Source: Dermatemys mawii (Eukaryota > Chordata > Testudines > Dermatemydidae). From it: DNA of 64,000 nt. Within the stretch, counting starts at the first letter, position 1. Each line of letters opens with the position of its first letter. Position numbers and translations under genes: made by a program. The notes beneath the pieces are model-generated. The model had not been told where the DNA came from. It was given only the letters and a program-made list of their open reading frames with translations, and ran no database searches. This document shows positions 34,332 through 46,453 of this stretch, one piece after another. The DNA is taken from assembly GCA_007922305.1 (NCBI GenBank), contig ML677373.1:14266016-14330015 (forward strand), in the 5' to 3' direction.

Positions 34332-35579
34332 CGCTAGATCAAAGTTAGCTCAGGTGGGTCTGTGTGCTGCGGTCATATCTCTGACTGCAATGTGGGCATG
34401 CCCTATGGCAGGAGAGTTTTCTGAAAGTCATATTTTTGTATGTCTCTCTTCATGGAAAAAGGACAGTTGAGACTGATCAAACTGCCTATGAGGATTTGGA
34501 ACCCCCAACTTGGGTCCAAATCCCCCTAGGCAGCATTGGCAGTCTCAGGCCACGTGTACTTTGGTAACTAAAGACATGGTGAACACAGTGCTCATGGAAG
34601 GGATGCTGAATGGAAAGTGCTATAGACTGAATATGGGTGGTTTTTCCTTGAGTATGACCTGGACTCTGTTCATGTCGGGCATGGGAGAGCCATGACGGGA
34701 TTCAGAGGAAGGGGAAAGGGATGGATTTTATTTTTCTTCAGGCGTTGTTTGATGAGAGTGAAGTGCTCCCTAGCAGCTATCCCTCTGCCATAGCTGCTAT
34801 GAGAGATACTGCACGCCCAGCATCTGCACTGTCCATCCTTGTACCCCTCTTCCCCCCCTTCCCCAGAGCTTCGAAAGTGCTTGGAGATAGAGGATCCGGA
34901 GAGCCCACTAATGAGTGGAGCGAGCTACAGGGTGACATCTTTGCTCTTTGTAATGCTGGAAGCAGGTTATTTTCAGATCTCACATCTAATGACTTTCCTG
35001 CCTGATAAACAACATAAAACGCCTGTATTCCCCACTTCAGCTCTCAGACCATCTCTCTGGCACCTGAATGATTTTCCCACAGCTTGAACTCCAGCCAGAG
35101 CAGTGACACCAATTACAGATTTTGGTTACCTCAGGATGTTGCTTTCTGAGATGATTTACAACAGCATCTGTCAGGTGAAACCCTTCTGAGCGGTGGCTGA
35201 TTATTAACAGTGCTTTCCGGTCCTTCTGGCAATGAGTGGAGAAACTGGCTGATTCCCACTGACAGGTCCCTGTACTTGTGTCTCATCTTACCAGGGTTAA
35301 AGCTCTGCAGAACACTTGAAAACAAAGAACCAACGTCCAGGACGTGTTGGGATTAGACACAGCCTGGATCAGGTGCCTTTAATGGCTTGCTTTATGCAGG
35401 TCTCTCATGTGGGGAATGCAGCCTCAGCTCTCTGCCTCTGTTTACGTAGCTGTTGCTTTTAAGAGAGGGATTGGTCTCGAATGGGATGTCAAAGAACCCA
35501 AGGGAGTTAGGTGCCCAACTCCCATTGAATTTCAGTAGGATTTTGAAGTCTAAATCCCAGCCATAAAATCTACTACCAG

Positions 35580-35730
35580 GTTTGCCTTTGGCTCATGGCA
35601 TGACCTGGGGTAATCGATTGGCCTCTCTCTGTCTTAGTTTCTCCATCTGTAAAATGGGGGTGGTACCTGTACACCTAGCAGATGGAAGGCGCCAGTTAAG
35701 TGCTAAGTATTATTACTTTTTTGTAATTCA
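35580..35730 (+). mobile_element. MIR SINE
   Basis: gcatgacctggggtaatcgattgg, ctctgtcttagtttctcc and atctgtaaaatgggggtggt are the sense-strand MIR core. Confidence 0.7.
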
Positions 35731-37134
35731 TCTTAGATCACCTCCTTGACTGGCTGCATTTTTTAATGTTTCTTCCTGACTCCTCCAGGAATGGGTAGCT
35801 TGGCTGTGGAAGGGGGAGCCAAGTTCTAGCCTGGCTCAAGACCGTCAGCAGAGTTCACTGACTTCTCATTGCAGGGCCAGATTTTTCCCTCAGTTTTACA
35901 TGGGAAACCCTGTTCGGCAGACACGCTGTAACATTATTTATAGCAAAAGAATTGCCCAGGTGTAGTGGATGGCAGAATGTGGCCTAGAGGCTCCAAATTG
36001 CTGGTGATGATGCGTGAGGAGGAAGGATTCCAAGAGCACATTTCTTTGCATAGTGAAATAGCTGCCATAATGAAAATAACAGCACAGGCTGTCTCCGAGC
36101 CTCTGCAGTTATGAATGAGTTGGCAGTTTTCATGACAAGTGCAGGCTTTTGAAATTGTCCTGGGGTGGCGCTTGACGTACAAGTTCTCGGCCAATTTATG
36201 ATTTTGTATGTGTGTTCCAGGACATAGATCATTTTAAAGCATGAGTGTTTTAAATAGCGGGAATTAAAGCAGTTTTATTTTAACTCAAGACCAGCAAGAA
36301 GAGTAATGTCAAGCTCTAGCCCCAGGATTTAGTCACTGATGAGAGTGACACATCAAACTGCAAATCGATAAATCACCCTTTGTTTTCTTTCTCACTGGTT
36401 TCTCCTCAGCGCGTTTAAATCTTTTGCCTTCCACCCCTTTTGTTCTTGAAAAAGTAAATATTTTCTGAGATCCAGCCTCTTTTGTGGGCCGAGTACAGTT
36501 GATGTCCTGAAGGGAATTAAAAGCACTTTGAAATGGTTGAGGGATCCGAAGTGCCCAAACAGTATCTGCTAAGCACACCCGATAATTTCCTTCCATAACA
36601 ATTTTTTTTTTTTTGACACAGCCATTTTCCAAATCACTAGACAGGGATTTAATGTTGTTATAACAAACTCTGCTGGTGTTGGTGCAAGTCTGAAGGGATT
36701 ACATTCTGATGTCAGAACAATTTTGGTCCAAGTTTACGGAGTAAATATTATGCCAGGAAGGCAAAGTGAAATATAAGATTCAGAGTACGTCTGTGGAAAT
36801 TTGGACATTGAGAAACAAAGAAAGAATTCAGTGCAAAAAATGGCTTTGTCTGTCTAATCTGTGTATTTATAAAGCCCCCATTCACTGTGGTATCTTGGTG
36901 CACTGAAACACAAATGATTGCAAGTGACCACATTCTGTATAAGGCTATGGTGACATCCTTGAACCACCCCTGTTGTGCCTAGGTATTGCAACACCTGTCT
37001 TGCATGGTTTCAGAAAAGTGGGAACTCTTGTATTTATAGCCCTGTCACACATGCCCCAGTGGCACAGGTCACAGATTAAATTGCCAGCTAATTTTAGGAT
37101 GTTCCTCTTCTCCTTTTGTCACTTGTAAAGTTGC

Positions 37135-37385
37135 TTGAATTTAACATGCTTAGATACTTTGCTGATTGGGACCTAACTCAGGAGAATGAGAGTCAGAGCT
37201 CCCAGGTTCTATTTCTAGCTCTGCTCTAGAGTCACCTTAGATAATTCATTCTTTGTGCCTCCATTTACTCTTCTGTAATGTGTTTGTCATCATTGGTGCC
37301 TAGCTCAGGTGGATAACAAGAGGCTTAATTGGTGTTTGCAAAGTGCTTTGAGATCCCCAGGTGAAAGGCACTAGAGAAGTTCAAA
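37135..37385 (+). mobile_element. MIR SINE, diverged
   Basis: cttagataattcattctttgtgcc, the weak tctgtaatg core and gcaaagtgctttgagatcccc fit MIR in sense orientation. Confidence 0.5.
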
Positions 37386-38220
37386 GTATTATATGCAGGT
37401 CTGATAGCACCACCGATTATTAAGATTTCCCTACGCTTCCCATTATGAGACCTTGTTTCCAGTTACTTGTCTCTTTACCTAATTCTGGTTAGGGAGTAGG
37501 TACAGAGTAAGATTTTCAAAAGTGTCTAGTGATTTTGGGGAACCTGCATTTTCAGGTTCCCAATTTGGGTGTATCACACTGAGGGTGCTCAGTGTTTTCT
37601 GGGAGTCAAGTTTCTTTGAGACATCTCAAGTTAGGCACCTACAATCACTAACCACTTTTAAAAATCTTAGCTTGAGTCTTTATGCAAGATTAAGATACTT
37701 AGTAATTTGAAGACTAGACCCATAAGTGATGTGTGTGAAAAAACACACTGGTTTGCCCCTCTGTATAGGATAATCTGTGTGTGAGTTACAGATAATGCTC
37801 AGTTTCACTGTTGAACAGTGTTACAAATGTCTCCTTCTGTTTCAGTAGCAATCAATCAAATGCACATGGTCTACTAAGGACTGTTGCACCAGCTGGAATG
37901 ACCATGATTGGTGGCATCACACCGGGCGTCAAAGTGGTGATGCTGTAGTTAATGTAGATTTAATGAGTGGATTTACCTCTATAATCTATAATAAGTGCAA
38001 GATCTTGCACTGTCCTGTTGGAGTTTTTCCATCTCCTATCTTGCTCTTTTACTCACTTGGCTGTAAAGTACAATTTTAGTGACATGCACTTTACTTCACT
38101 ATTTACAGCCTCCTGTAATTAGCCCTGGTCTATTTTGTGATCTAAATCTGAGCATCTCTAGAGAATAGATTTGTGTGATGTAACTACTCTCCCCCTTTCC
38201 CCTTTTGTTCTTAATCGCAG

Positions 38221-38372
38221 CCTGAGGAACTCACCAATGCCCTGGAGATCAGCAACATTGTCTTCACAAGCCTCTTTGCCCTGGAGATGCTGCTGAAAGT
38301 CCTCGTGTATGGTCCATTTGGCTACATCAAAAATCCATACAACATCTTTGATGGGATCATTGTAGTGATCAG
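38221..38372 (+). CDS. CACNA1G: CACNA1G exon 10: IIS2 and most of IIS3
   Basis: It begins [15 protein letters not shown] and runs through IIS2 ([16 protein letters not shown]), the short S2-S3 loop ([10 protein letters not shown]) and IIS3 ([10 protein letters not shown]). [14 protein letters not shown] is the Cav3.1 form. The acidic residues of S2 and S3 that pair with S4 charges are in place. The exon starts in phase 0 and ends with AG of a Ser codon, with donor gtacaa at 38373. A Val replaces the Leu of the remembered mammalian KLLVYG, which is a conservative change. Confidence 0.96.
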
Positions 38373-39458
38373 GTACAAGTGTGGTGTTCTGCTTACAAGG
38401 GTTTCTCTTCACTGGACTGTTGAATTAGAGGGTAATGGACAGAATGGCCTTTCTGGGTCACTAAGGCCCCTGTGCTCCCATGTTAGCTTTTGTACCCCAT
38501 AGTGTTGTTTCTCCATATATTCTCTACTCTTCTGAAAACTCTCTGTAGCAACTCACCTTGTTCTTGTCTTTGGTAGTTCACAGCTATCCTTAGTATAACG
38601 GCCCTTTGCCGAAGTTTTCCATGTGCCCAACCATGCTTTCTTGTGATACCTCATTCGGAGCGTTATTTAATAGCATGTGTCCTTTCTGTTCCCTGATAGA
38701 TATGCCTGCTTCTGAGTTCCTCTTTCATATCTATGCCTGCTTCTGAGTTCCTCTTTCATATTCCTCCCCCACACCTCAAAGTATACACACTCCATCTCTC
38801 TGATATCTGTGCATCATTAATATCATGAATTTGAATCCTTGGATCATTATTTTCACCTTCTGTAAGAACCCTAATGGACCATCACTGCTTCCCTATGCAG
38901 TGTGAATTAACTTGCTGTGACATATTTTATACCATCTACTGTATATTATCAAACATACCTATAGACAAATGACCTCCCACACCCCTGCATGCTAGGACTT
39001 GCTATGTGGGTTTTTGGTTGCTTGGTTTTGATTTTGTTTGTTTTAGAGAGCGCCCCAAATAACAAATTCTGGATCCAAACACCTCCAGGTATTGGAGAAG
39101 TTTGGCAGTGAACTCTTTTAGCTGACAAATGTCCTGTTGGGTCTTTGTGCCCACTTCCCCACTGAGCACATGCAGACTCTGTAGTTGTGCATGCAGGTGC
39201 ACTCAGTGATTTACAGGCATATTTTTGGCGTGCTCTAATCTGCAAATCTGACACTAATGAAGGTATCCAAAGGTACAGACCTTCCTGGCAGGCTCCCTAC
39301 TTCACATTCCTGTTTTCTGTGAGCTTCCCCAGCTTGGAGAGCGGATCTTTCCTTTCACTTCTCTCTCCTTTTCTCTTGTTGCTGTCTACATGCATTTATG
39401 TTCAGTGCTTCCTTTTCCACACCCGGGCCCATACTGCAAATCTCTTTTTCTTCCTTAG
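38373..39458 (+). other. CACNA1G: CACNA1G intron 10
   Basis: This 1.1 kb intron contains an exact tandem duplication at 38701-38761 and otherwise nothing I recognise. It ends tttttcttccttag. Confidence 0.8.
38701..38761. repeat. Tandem duplication, 31-base unit
   Basis: The unit starting tatgcctgcttctgagttcc is present twice (38701-38731 and 38732 onward) and is identical over the 30 bases available in the second copy, so it is recent or conversion-maintained. Confidence 0.9.
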
Positions 39459-39644
39459 TGTCTGGGAGATAGTGGGACAGCAAGGCGGGGGCCTGTCTGT
39501 TCTGCGGACATTCCGTCTCATGCGAGTCCTGAAGCTGGTCCGTTTCATGCCTGCCCTCCAGCGCCAGCTAGTGGTCCTTATGAAGACCATGGACAACGTG
39601 GCCACCTTCTGCATGTTACTGATGCTTTTCATCTTCATCTTTAG
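39459..39644 (+). CDS. CACNA1G: CACNA1G exon 11: IIS3 end, IIS4 voltage sensor, IIS5
   Basis: The first base completes Ser, and the frame then reads [22 protein letters not shown]4 carries five basic residues at every third position ([13 protein letters not shown]). The S4-S5 linker ([15 protein letters not shown]) and IIS5 ([15 protein letters not shown]) follow. [12 protein letters not shown] and QRQL match Cav3.1 rather than Cav3.2 ([16 protein letters not shown]). The exon ends with AG of a Ser codon, with donor gtgagt at 39645. It is 186 bases: one base, 61 codons, two bases. Confidence 0.96.
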   Translation, partial: CLGDSGTARRGPVCSADIPSHASPEAGPFHACPPAPASGPYEDHGQRGHLLHVTDAFHLHL

Positions 39645-40528
39645 GTGAGTACGTGGCAAGGATGCTGATTTCCTTTCATGCCCAGCCCTGGCTCTGTACT
39701 TTAAGTTTCTGGTTCAGTGACCACAAGAGAATGTGAAGAGAATCCACTGGTTTCATGATTGCTCACAAAAGTAAATAACGCTTACTGTGCTCTCTCGAAG
39801 TGAACGGCTGAATGAGAAGCATAGTAGCCTCTATAACAAGTGTAGGCGCTGCAGACCAGCCCCTGGCTAAAATCTTGCAGTTCTTGCCAAATGTCATGTC
39901 TATGTTTGTGAGGATGTTCTCAAGGGAATCGCTTCTGCTGGTTGAGTCTTCTACGGTATCACCCCAAGGCAGCAGGCATATGACATCACTTTCCTGCTGC
40001 GGTCCAGAGGGTGTGCTGGAAGCGTTAACCAGAACATTGTCTTTCAAAGGAGCAAACCCATCTGAGTCAGTTTCATTCACACATGGTTCTTTTATCCCCT
40101 TTGCATCATTTCTTTGCCTTTTCTCTCTGTGCAAAAGGTTTGGGATTGGATCCACTTGAAAGTCAAGGAGGCCAGAACTTTGAGGGTGTCAGAAATCCAT
40201 ACCAGGTGCAGATATTGAAAATGACTCTGATCTTTCTAATAAGTCAAACCTGCTCAAAATCCAGCCCCCAATAATATGATCCAATTCCAGATGATCCATC
40301 CCCTCTCTAATATACAGGGGATAAGGCTGGCCTTGCCCAAGATATACTGATGGGAAAGTTGGCAGGAAGCAAATTAAAGCTCTCTTTCCACCATGGAGGG
40401 AAGTTTTGCTCCCAATATCTGTTTGCTAGGTAGACAGTATCTTGAGACAGTATCCTGAGAGGACCAGCACTTTATGCTGCTTTCTTGTCATCATCTTCAA
40501 CCCCATCTTGCTTTCTTTTTGTGCTCAG
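39645..40528 (+). other. CACNA1G: CACNA1G intron 11
   Basis: An 884-base intron ending tttgtgctcag. No element is recognised. Confidence 0.8.
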
Positions 40529-40643
40529 TATCCTGGGGATGCATCTCTTTGGCTGTAAGTTTGCTTCGGAGCGAGATGGAGACACCCTGCCGGACAGGAA
40601 GAACTTTGACTCTTTGCTGTGGGCCATCGTCACGGTTTTCCAG
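40529..40643 (+). CDS. CACNA1G: CACNA1G exon 12: IIS5 end and domain II turret
   Basis: The split Ser codon leads into [17 protein letters not shown], then [21 protein letters not shown]. This is the extracellular end of IIS5, a short turret and the pore helix of domain [17 protein letters not shown] is diagnostic of Cav3.1. The exon is 115 bases and ends on a whole Gln codon, with donor gtacaa at 40644. Confidence 0.96.
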
Positions 40644-41635
40644 GTACAACAGCAAGAACTCCTTCCCAAGCCCGCACTGTGGGGCTGTAAGTGGGGGCGG
40701 GAGACTTTAGATTTGCTTTCCACAATGCTCTGCAGAGCTCAATAAAACTAATTTAAGAGTGGGGAGAGAAAACCAAAAAGTATCAACGGGGGAGGGGAGG
40801 AGGAAACGTTTTCTGAAGATCCGAGACAATAAATGGAGATCAAATGAAAGCGGAACTCCAGGAGATGCTAAAAGCTGCAGAAGTGAAGGCTCTTGCAGGC
40901 ACAGTGATAAGAGTGTGAGGAGCGAAAGAGGGGTAATTAGTGCGAGTAAAGGACGGGTCTGCGAGCAAGGCTGACACAAGTCCAGTGAGAGCTTCAAAGC
41001 AAGACAGCCAGAGTGGAGTCCTGTTTCCATAGTGAGGAGAATCTGCTTGATGGCAATCATTTGTACTGTGTAGCGTATTGTTTTTGGCAAATCTGGACTG
41101 TGTATTCAGAGTTTTTGGTGGACTTCATCTGTCTTTGCAGAGAGAACAAAATGCCAGTACATGCTACCCGGCAGTCATTTAAAGCTGTGAGTGGGCCATG
41201 ATATCAACTGGAGTTCCATGCGCAGAGTTAGGGCAGCTTGCGGCCCTTGGGGTTAGAGTGTGGGGCAGGAGGAAGGAGCAGGCAGGGAATCAGGTGCTAT
41301 CCCTGCCTTTGCTTTGATTCATTGGGTGACCTGAGCTAAGTAACACTCCTTCTGAGCCCATTTGGAACATAAGTGCACTTCTCTCCCTTACAGGGCTGTT
41401 GAGAAGCAGCAATTGTACAGCATTAGTATTACATATTACCAGCCTGCGGGTTTCCCCAAGCGTAGGGTGTTAGCCTGTTTAAGGCTGAAGACTTACATCT
41501 CTGCCGACCTGGAGCATAAGTAGGAGCATGTAGAAAAGATGAGAGTCCCTAGTCAGATAACCCCAATGCTGGGTTATTAGTGAATACTGGACTGTTGTGA
41601 TGTCCCTTCATGCTCACAGTGCCCCTTCTCTCTAG
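40644..41635 (+). other. CACNA1G: CACNA1G intron 12
   Basis: A 992-base intron with a probable MIR at about 41310-41440 (gtgacctgagctaagtaaca, ctcccttacagggctgttg). The rest is unremarkable, and it ends ccttctctctag. Confidence 0.7.
41310..41440 (+). mobile_element. MIR SINE, diverged
   Basis: ttgggtgacctgagctaagt and cttacagggctgttgagaag match the MIR core and the segment after it, with substitutions. Confidence 0.5.
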
Positions 41636-41791
41636 ATTCTGACTCAAGAAGACTGGAACAAGGTCCTCTACAATGGCATGGCATCTACCTCTTCCTGGGC
41701 TGCTCTCTACTTCATCGCCCTCATGACCTTTGGGAATTACGTTCTCTTCAATCTATTGGTGGCCATCCTGGTGGAAGGTTTCCAGACTGAG
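41636..41791 (+). CDS. CACNA1G: CACNA1G exon 13: domain II selectivity filter and IIS6
   Basis: These 52 codons, phase 0 at both ends, encode the domain II P-loop ([18 protein letters not shown]), then IIS6 ([27 protein letters not shown]). The Glu codon at 41648-41650 in TQEDW is the second residue of the EEDD filter. WNKV is the Cav3.1 form (WNVV in Cav3.2). It ends FQTE, with donor gtaaaa at 41792. Because the next exon is a phase-0 cassette, this exon can be spliced either to exon 14 or directly to exon 15 without frame loss. Confidence 0.96.
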
Positions 41792-43194
41792 GTAAAACCT
41801 TACAAAGGCTCCCCTCTTTATCTCTTTGTTTCCAGAGCGAGGGAGGGTCTATCTGGAATTTAGATTTACAAAAGGGAAAGTGATGAATTTAAATAGAGAG
41901 AGAGGGAGAAAAAATTAGCTCTTATTTTTTTCTGTTTCTTAGCTAGGACCAAGTGCAATAAACCAGGCTGTTTAACTGGGTTTAAATGAAAACCTTTGTT
42001 AGCATTAATATAATTGCAAGGATTCAGCTGTGAGTCAGTCAGTGCTGGTGGAATAAAATGCTCTAAGAATGTCTTTGAAAGGGGCTTCATTGTGCTTCGG
42101 AGCCAGATTAAAAACCATCCCTGTAAAGTTATGCTGGCTGGTGAGATTAGTGACATTATTATCGCTTTGGATGGTCTGTGTTGTGGGTCTCTTCCTGCAT
42201 GCGGCTCAGCAACACTTTTGCACATTTTTACACTTCATTGTTCCTAGGCTGTCGATTGATTCTCAGGGCTGGGAGCCTCTGTTAAATATTCTCTCCCTTC
42301 CGTAAGCACCTATGGGGAGTCAGCGAAGAGATCTTAGATCTGAACCGAACTTGACCCCTATGTCTTTCTAACTAAGCAGTTCATAGTGAATGAATATTTA
42401 ACAGGCTCCCTGAAACTAGCAGACAAGCAGGGCTGCCTATGACCCAGGTTTCTACAGGCTAACAGAAGCAAAAAACCAAAAATGTTCATGAGGAAGGAGA
42501 TGAGAGATCTTTATGCTTTGCAGAATGGCTTAGATGAGGAAGTACAAGCCGGTGCTATTCATCAGTATCTGATAGTACAGGCTGTAATTTAGAATGATTT
42601 CTCAGCTGATGGATGTGTGTTTTGAGGGAATAATAAACATTAAAGTTTGTCACCTCCTTGTGCCATAATAATCCATCACATCATAACTTGCTATTTATTG
42701 TTTTGATATTTTCCAAGTGCCATTTAAGGGGATAATTTGTTGATAGTTCTGGGATGAGGCTGTAGGTATATGTTTTGTCATTTCAGACTGGGTTAGTGTG
42801 TTTTTTTAATTGCCTATTATCATATCCATCTCGCTCTGGAAGTTGTCTACTCTGTCATGGAAAATGGAGTTAAAGTCACTGTCAAGTTCTTCTGAACAAA
42901 GGATTTATTTTCTTGTGCAGTGATGTCAGACTTGAAACTCGAGCTCTCTCTGGTCAATCTTGTTCACTGATTCTAGAATGGCCACCTGATTGAAATATCA
43001 CTTGCTGCAACTGCCAGTAAAGAAAAGGACCAAACTTTTTAAAAACAGCGTAACAGCATTTCACTGAGAGCACCAATCCAGTTGTTTTTTGAGGAAGTTA
43101 GTTTGCTTGTAGACATTGAAATAGACGGATCAGATTGTGATCTTAAAACCACTACTGTAAATCCAGAGTCACTCCATTAAAGACGGGAGTTACG

Positions 43195-43345
43195 CTTGAT
43201 TTAGGCCCCAGTTCCAGAAAGCATTAACGCACATGCTTAACTTGAAGTCAATGGGACATATGCACATACCTGAAGTTAAACATGTGCTTAAGTGCATCGC
43301 TTAAGCAAAGTCTTACGCTGGGGTAACTGAGGCCAAAACCTGGCC
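43195..43345. mobile_element. Palindromic MITE remnant (cttaactt/aagttaa type)
   Basis: cacatgcttaacttgaagtc and cctgaagttaaacatgtgct are inverted relative to each other around gtcaatggg. This is a hairpin element type I see repeatedly in turtle introns. The outer parts (ttaggcccc and actgaggcc) are also loosely inverted. Confidence 0.55.
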
Positions 43346-43644
43346 TTGGGTCTTAGTTTCAAATTCTGATATCTGTTATGTTTGTGTCATTCCTGTTTAA
43401 CTCTGTTGATACTGATGAAGTTACTCCAGATTTACACCTGTGTCACTACGATTGGAATTTGGCCCTTTTGTGTCTCAGGCTTTTGTAATATATGGTCCTC
43501 TCTCCCGCCTTTCCCTGCGAATGGTAAGAAGTTCTCTGTAGTCTTAGAGTCAAATGAAATCTTGTGCACAAACCTCTCAGTTCAATTGCAATTTTTCTTA
43601 GGTGAACAGGTAGTTAGCATGGATGTTTGCTGGATATGGTGAGC

Positions 43645-43725
43645 CAGATCCTCAGCTGGTGTAAACCAGCATTACTTTATTGACTTCAGTAGAGCTATAT
43701 CTCTTTACATCAGCTGAGGAGCTGC
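43645..43725. mobile_element. Palindromic MITE (gatcctcagctggtgtaaa type)
   Basis: cagatcctcagctggtgtaaa at the left and tttacatcagctgaggagctg at the right form an inverted repeat with central attgacttcagtagagct. The hairpin element is non-coding. Confidence 0.65.
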
Positions 43726-45074
43726 TCCTGACTATTTTATTCAGCTTTACAACCAAAAAATGTTTCCATGTCTTGCTACCACGCATACCAGGGGGCCCAT
43801 TTCCTAAGTGAAATTAGATGAGATCATCTCCCCTCGAAAATAACACCAAGCTTTTATCTCAGGTGATCATTCCTGGGTCCTTGACCCCTCTACTCCTGGG
43901 GTTTATTTCCGTTTCTTTTTTATTTCATTGTCCTTCAGATTTCTTCACACAGTGTGTTGCTGCTGCCTTTATATCTCCAATCCTTGAGTGCCTTTCCTCC
44001 AGCTGCAATCACCTTGTTAATGTTAGCACAGGCCTTTGCAGGCCTGTTGGTTGCTAAGCAGCAGATGTACATATGCGGTTAAGAAACTAAAAGGACCTGT
44101 TCCAAACTTTCATCCAAGATCCCAGTATTTCATAGTAACCTGGCTATTTCACGCCAAGGGGACACACAGAATTTTCTGCTGCCTGGAGGGCTTTTTAAAT
44201 GTACATTCTGCAAATTACTTAGATTCAGAATTTGTGCCTGAAACCTATGCAGCTCTAAGGTGTGGAAGATGGGCTGTGGGACTCCATTTGATAGAGCTGC
44301 TAATGCGATATTACTTGAGTGAGCTATCCGGTCTCTGCCCTGGGGATTTATCTCTGAAACAAACAATGACTCCTGGTAAGAGAGCTTTTTGTCAGACATA
44401 AAGCTCCTCTCCTGAGGGACTTCATGATAATGTTATCTCTGAAGCATATTCTTCCATTGGTAATCCTCTCAATTTCTCATTCCCCTTGGTTTCTCTTCTT
44501 GTCTCTGGCAATCCTCAGTTGCTAGTTTGTCTCATCTCCCTTCTTTGTGTCCATTGTTCTTTAATTCCATCTTTCTCATCACAAGGCAACCAAGGTTCAG
44601 TGAGGATGGGGTTGTGTATGCATGCAAAGCACTTGCATTCTTTAGACATTAACAAAGATAAAAACTCAGTCTGGGGTGTAGTACCAGACCATGGCTAAAC
44701 AAACTGACACAACAGAACCTTGACTTCTCCTGGGACTCAAACAGAGGAAAATGGTCAATTTTCACTCATCAGTTATTTAGATTTTGTACTGTATTTTTGT
44801 CACGTCCTTTACTTTTTACACTCTTGTCAGTTTCATTGGGATTATCCTTATGAAGGATAATTGTGTGTTTAATCTTTTGCTGAGTTATTAATGTGTCATT
44901 TTAATAGAATCAAATTTGATAATACTTTAAATTACATGTACAATATATGCTTGGAAAGACATTTGCTGTCCCTGTTTGGATCCAAATTTTAACTTACCGT
45001 TCTTAAATGTTGTTCTAATGTATAGAGGGATGCAAAATCCAGTACCTCATTGCCAAGAAATTAGCCCTGTTGTC

Positions 45075-45495
45075 ATAGCAAGAGCTGTGCAAATAATGGA
45101 TTTTTCAATTCATTGGTAATTTGAAAAAAATCAGGAAAAAATTGTTTTGGGTTCAACAGAAATAACATTTTTTGAAATGTGTGGTGAATCAAAAAGTAAA
45201 AAAAAATATTTTGGGTCAAATAAACCTTGTGCTTACATTGAGATTACTTTCCCTTTTTAAAATTAAAGGTAACTTTGAAATAAAAAGTCATTTCAAAAGG
45301 AAAAGTCAAAATGTTTTATTTAGAAAATGTTGAAACAAAACATTTTGTCTTTTTTTAAAAAAATTAGGGTTTCTCTTTTTTATTTGACTGAAACAATTTC
45401 ACCAAAATCTACAGAAAATACACAACATATTTTTGGTGGACCTGAATCTGCATTTTTCACAGCAAAATGTTGATTGAAAAATTTTACTCAGCTCA
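45075..45495. mobile_element. AT-rich hAT-like MITE copy
   Basis: It starts agagctgtgcaaataatgg and ends ttttactcagctcataac, giving short inverted ends (agagctg / cagctc). The interior is dominated by aaaatgttttatt, gaaacaatttcacc and similar AT-rich words shared with 10265-10676 and 20120-20480. Confidence 0.55.
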
Positions 45496-45803
45496 TAACC
45501 TGCACCAAGATATCAGTGTGATAGGTGAGAGGTACACCAAAAATAATATGCAAACTCCTCCTACTGCCTCTGCAGTGTGCAGCTGAATTTAAAAATGCCA
45601 TTCCCAAAGCTCCACGTCTCCAAACATGCTGGAATATGCTGAGAAGTAAACACAAGTCTGTCGAGTCAACTTTTGCTGTGGAAGGGGAAAAGCAAAGGGG
45701 AGTAATTGTTTTCCAATGGAAAAGGATAAAGTAGGTACAAAAATGGTGTTTTCGAGGTATTTGGGGCCCAATCCTGGAGCCATTACTCAGACACAATGCC
45801 CCA

Positions 45804-45870
45804 GGGCCTGATCCAAAACCCACTGAAGTCAATAGACTCTGATTGACTTCAGTGGGATTTGGATCAAGTT
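45804..45870. mobile_element. Hairpin MITE with 25-bp stem
   Basis: The stem arms 45809-45833 and 45842-45866 are inverted copies matching at 24 of 25 positions, with an 8-base loop. The arms begin tgatccaaaacccactgaag. Related words recur at 57310-57425 and 59555-59610. Confidence 0.75.
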
Positions 45871-46360
45871 CCTGCTGATTTCAATGAGATTTGATTGGGC
45901 ACAGTCAGAGTATCAGCATATCTAATCTATAAAAGTTTCTGATGGCTTCCCTTGAACTAGCTTTTCGTTTGGCTTTAATGGGATCAGTATTATGTGTTAA
46001 TTAAAAGTATGCATTGCTGCCTAATGCCAGCATAATAAATACGGATCTCATTTTGCAGCCACAAAAACTTTGAGCAAACACGGTTTTAATAATCAGACAG
46101 TATTTCATTAATGCGAACAGCTATCGCATTGGAGCTAAATCAAATACTCCTTTTGAAACACTTATTTTAAAGGTATGGATGATCTCTTCTAAGGGCTGTG
46201 CTACCTTTCATCCTTTGCATGCACTGAACAAAGTCAGCGGCGACTGATGAGTCCAGTGCGCTGTGACCTATTCTGCTTTTTAATCTTGATATGAAATTGC
46301 CGCTGATGGGTACACATTACCCTCCTCTGCTCTTTTTTCTTTTTACTTTGCTTCCTTTTA

Positions 46361-46376
46361 TCTCTCTCTCTCTCTC
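46361..46376. repeat. (TC)n microsatellite
   Basis: An uninterrupted tctctc run about 80 bases upstream of the exon 14 acceptor. It adds to the pyrimidine-rich context before that cassette exon. Confidence 0.85.
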
Positions 46377-46453
46377 AATCCACTCTCAATTTTGTTGCTG
46401 AAATTGTAAAAAATCAACTCCCCCTCCTTCTCCTTCCCCCATTTTTACTTCAG

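Larger units (their letters stand above)
13966..38220 (+). other. CACNA1G: CACNA1G intron 9 (24.3 kb)
   Basis: This is the largest intron in the window and the main repository of mobile elements: CR1 in both orientations, MIRs, several MITE families and a hairpin insertion, all listed separately. Stretches with nothing recognisable include about 19030-20110, 24520-25700, 28310-31240, 31900-33600 and 35740-37130. I found no segment with Cav3 homology or another gene. It ends in ccttttgttcttaatcgcag. Confidence 0.8.
41792..46453 (+). other. CACNA1G: CACNA1G intron 13
   Basis: This 4.7 kb intron upstream of the cassette exon holds several palindromic MITE remnants and an AT-rich element, listed separately, and a TC run just before the acceptor region. 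About 41860-43190 and 43740-45060 show nothing recognisable. Confidence 0.75.
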
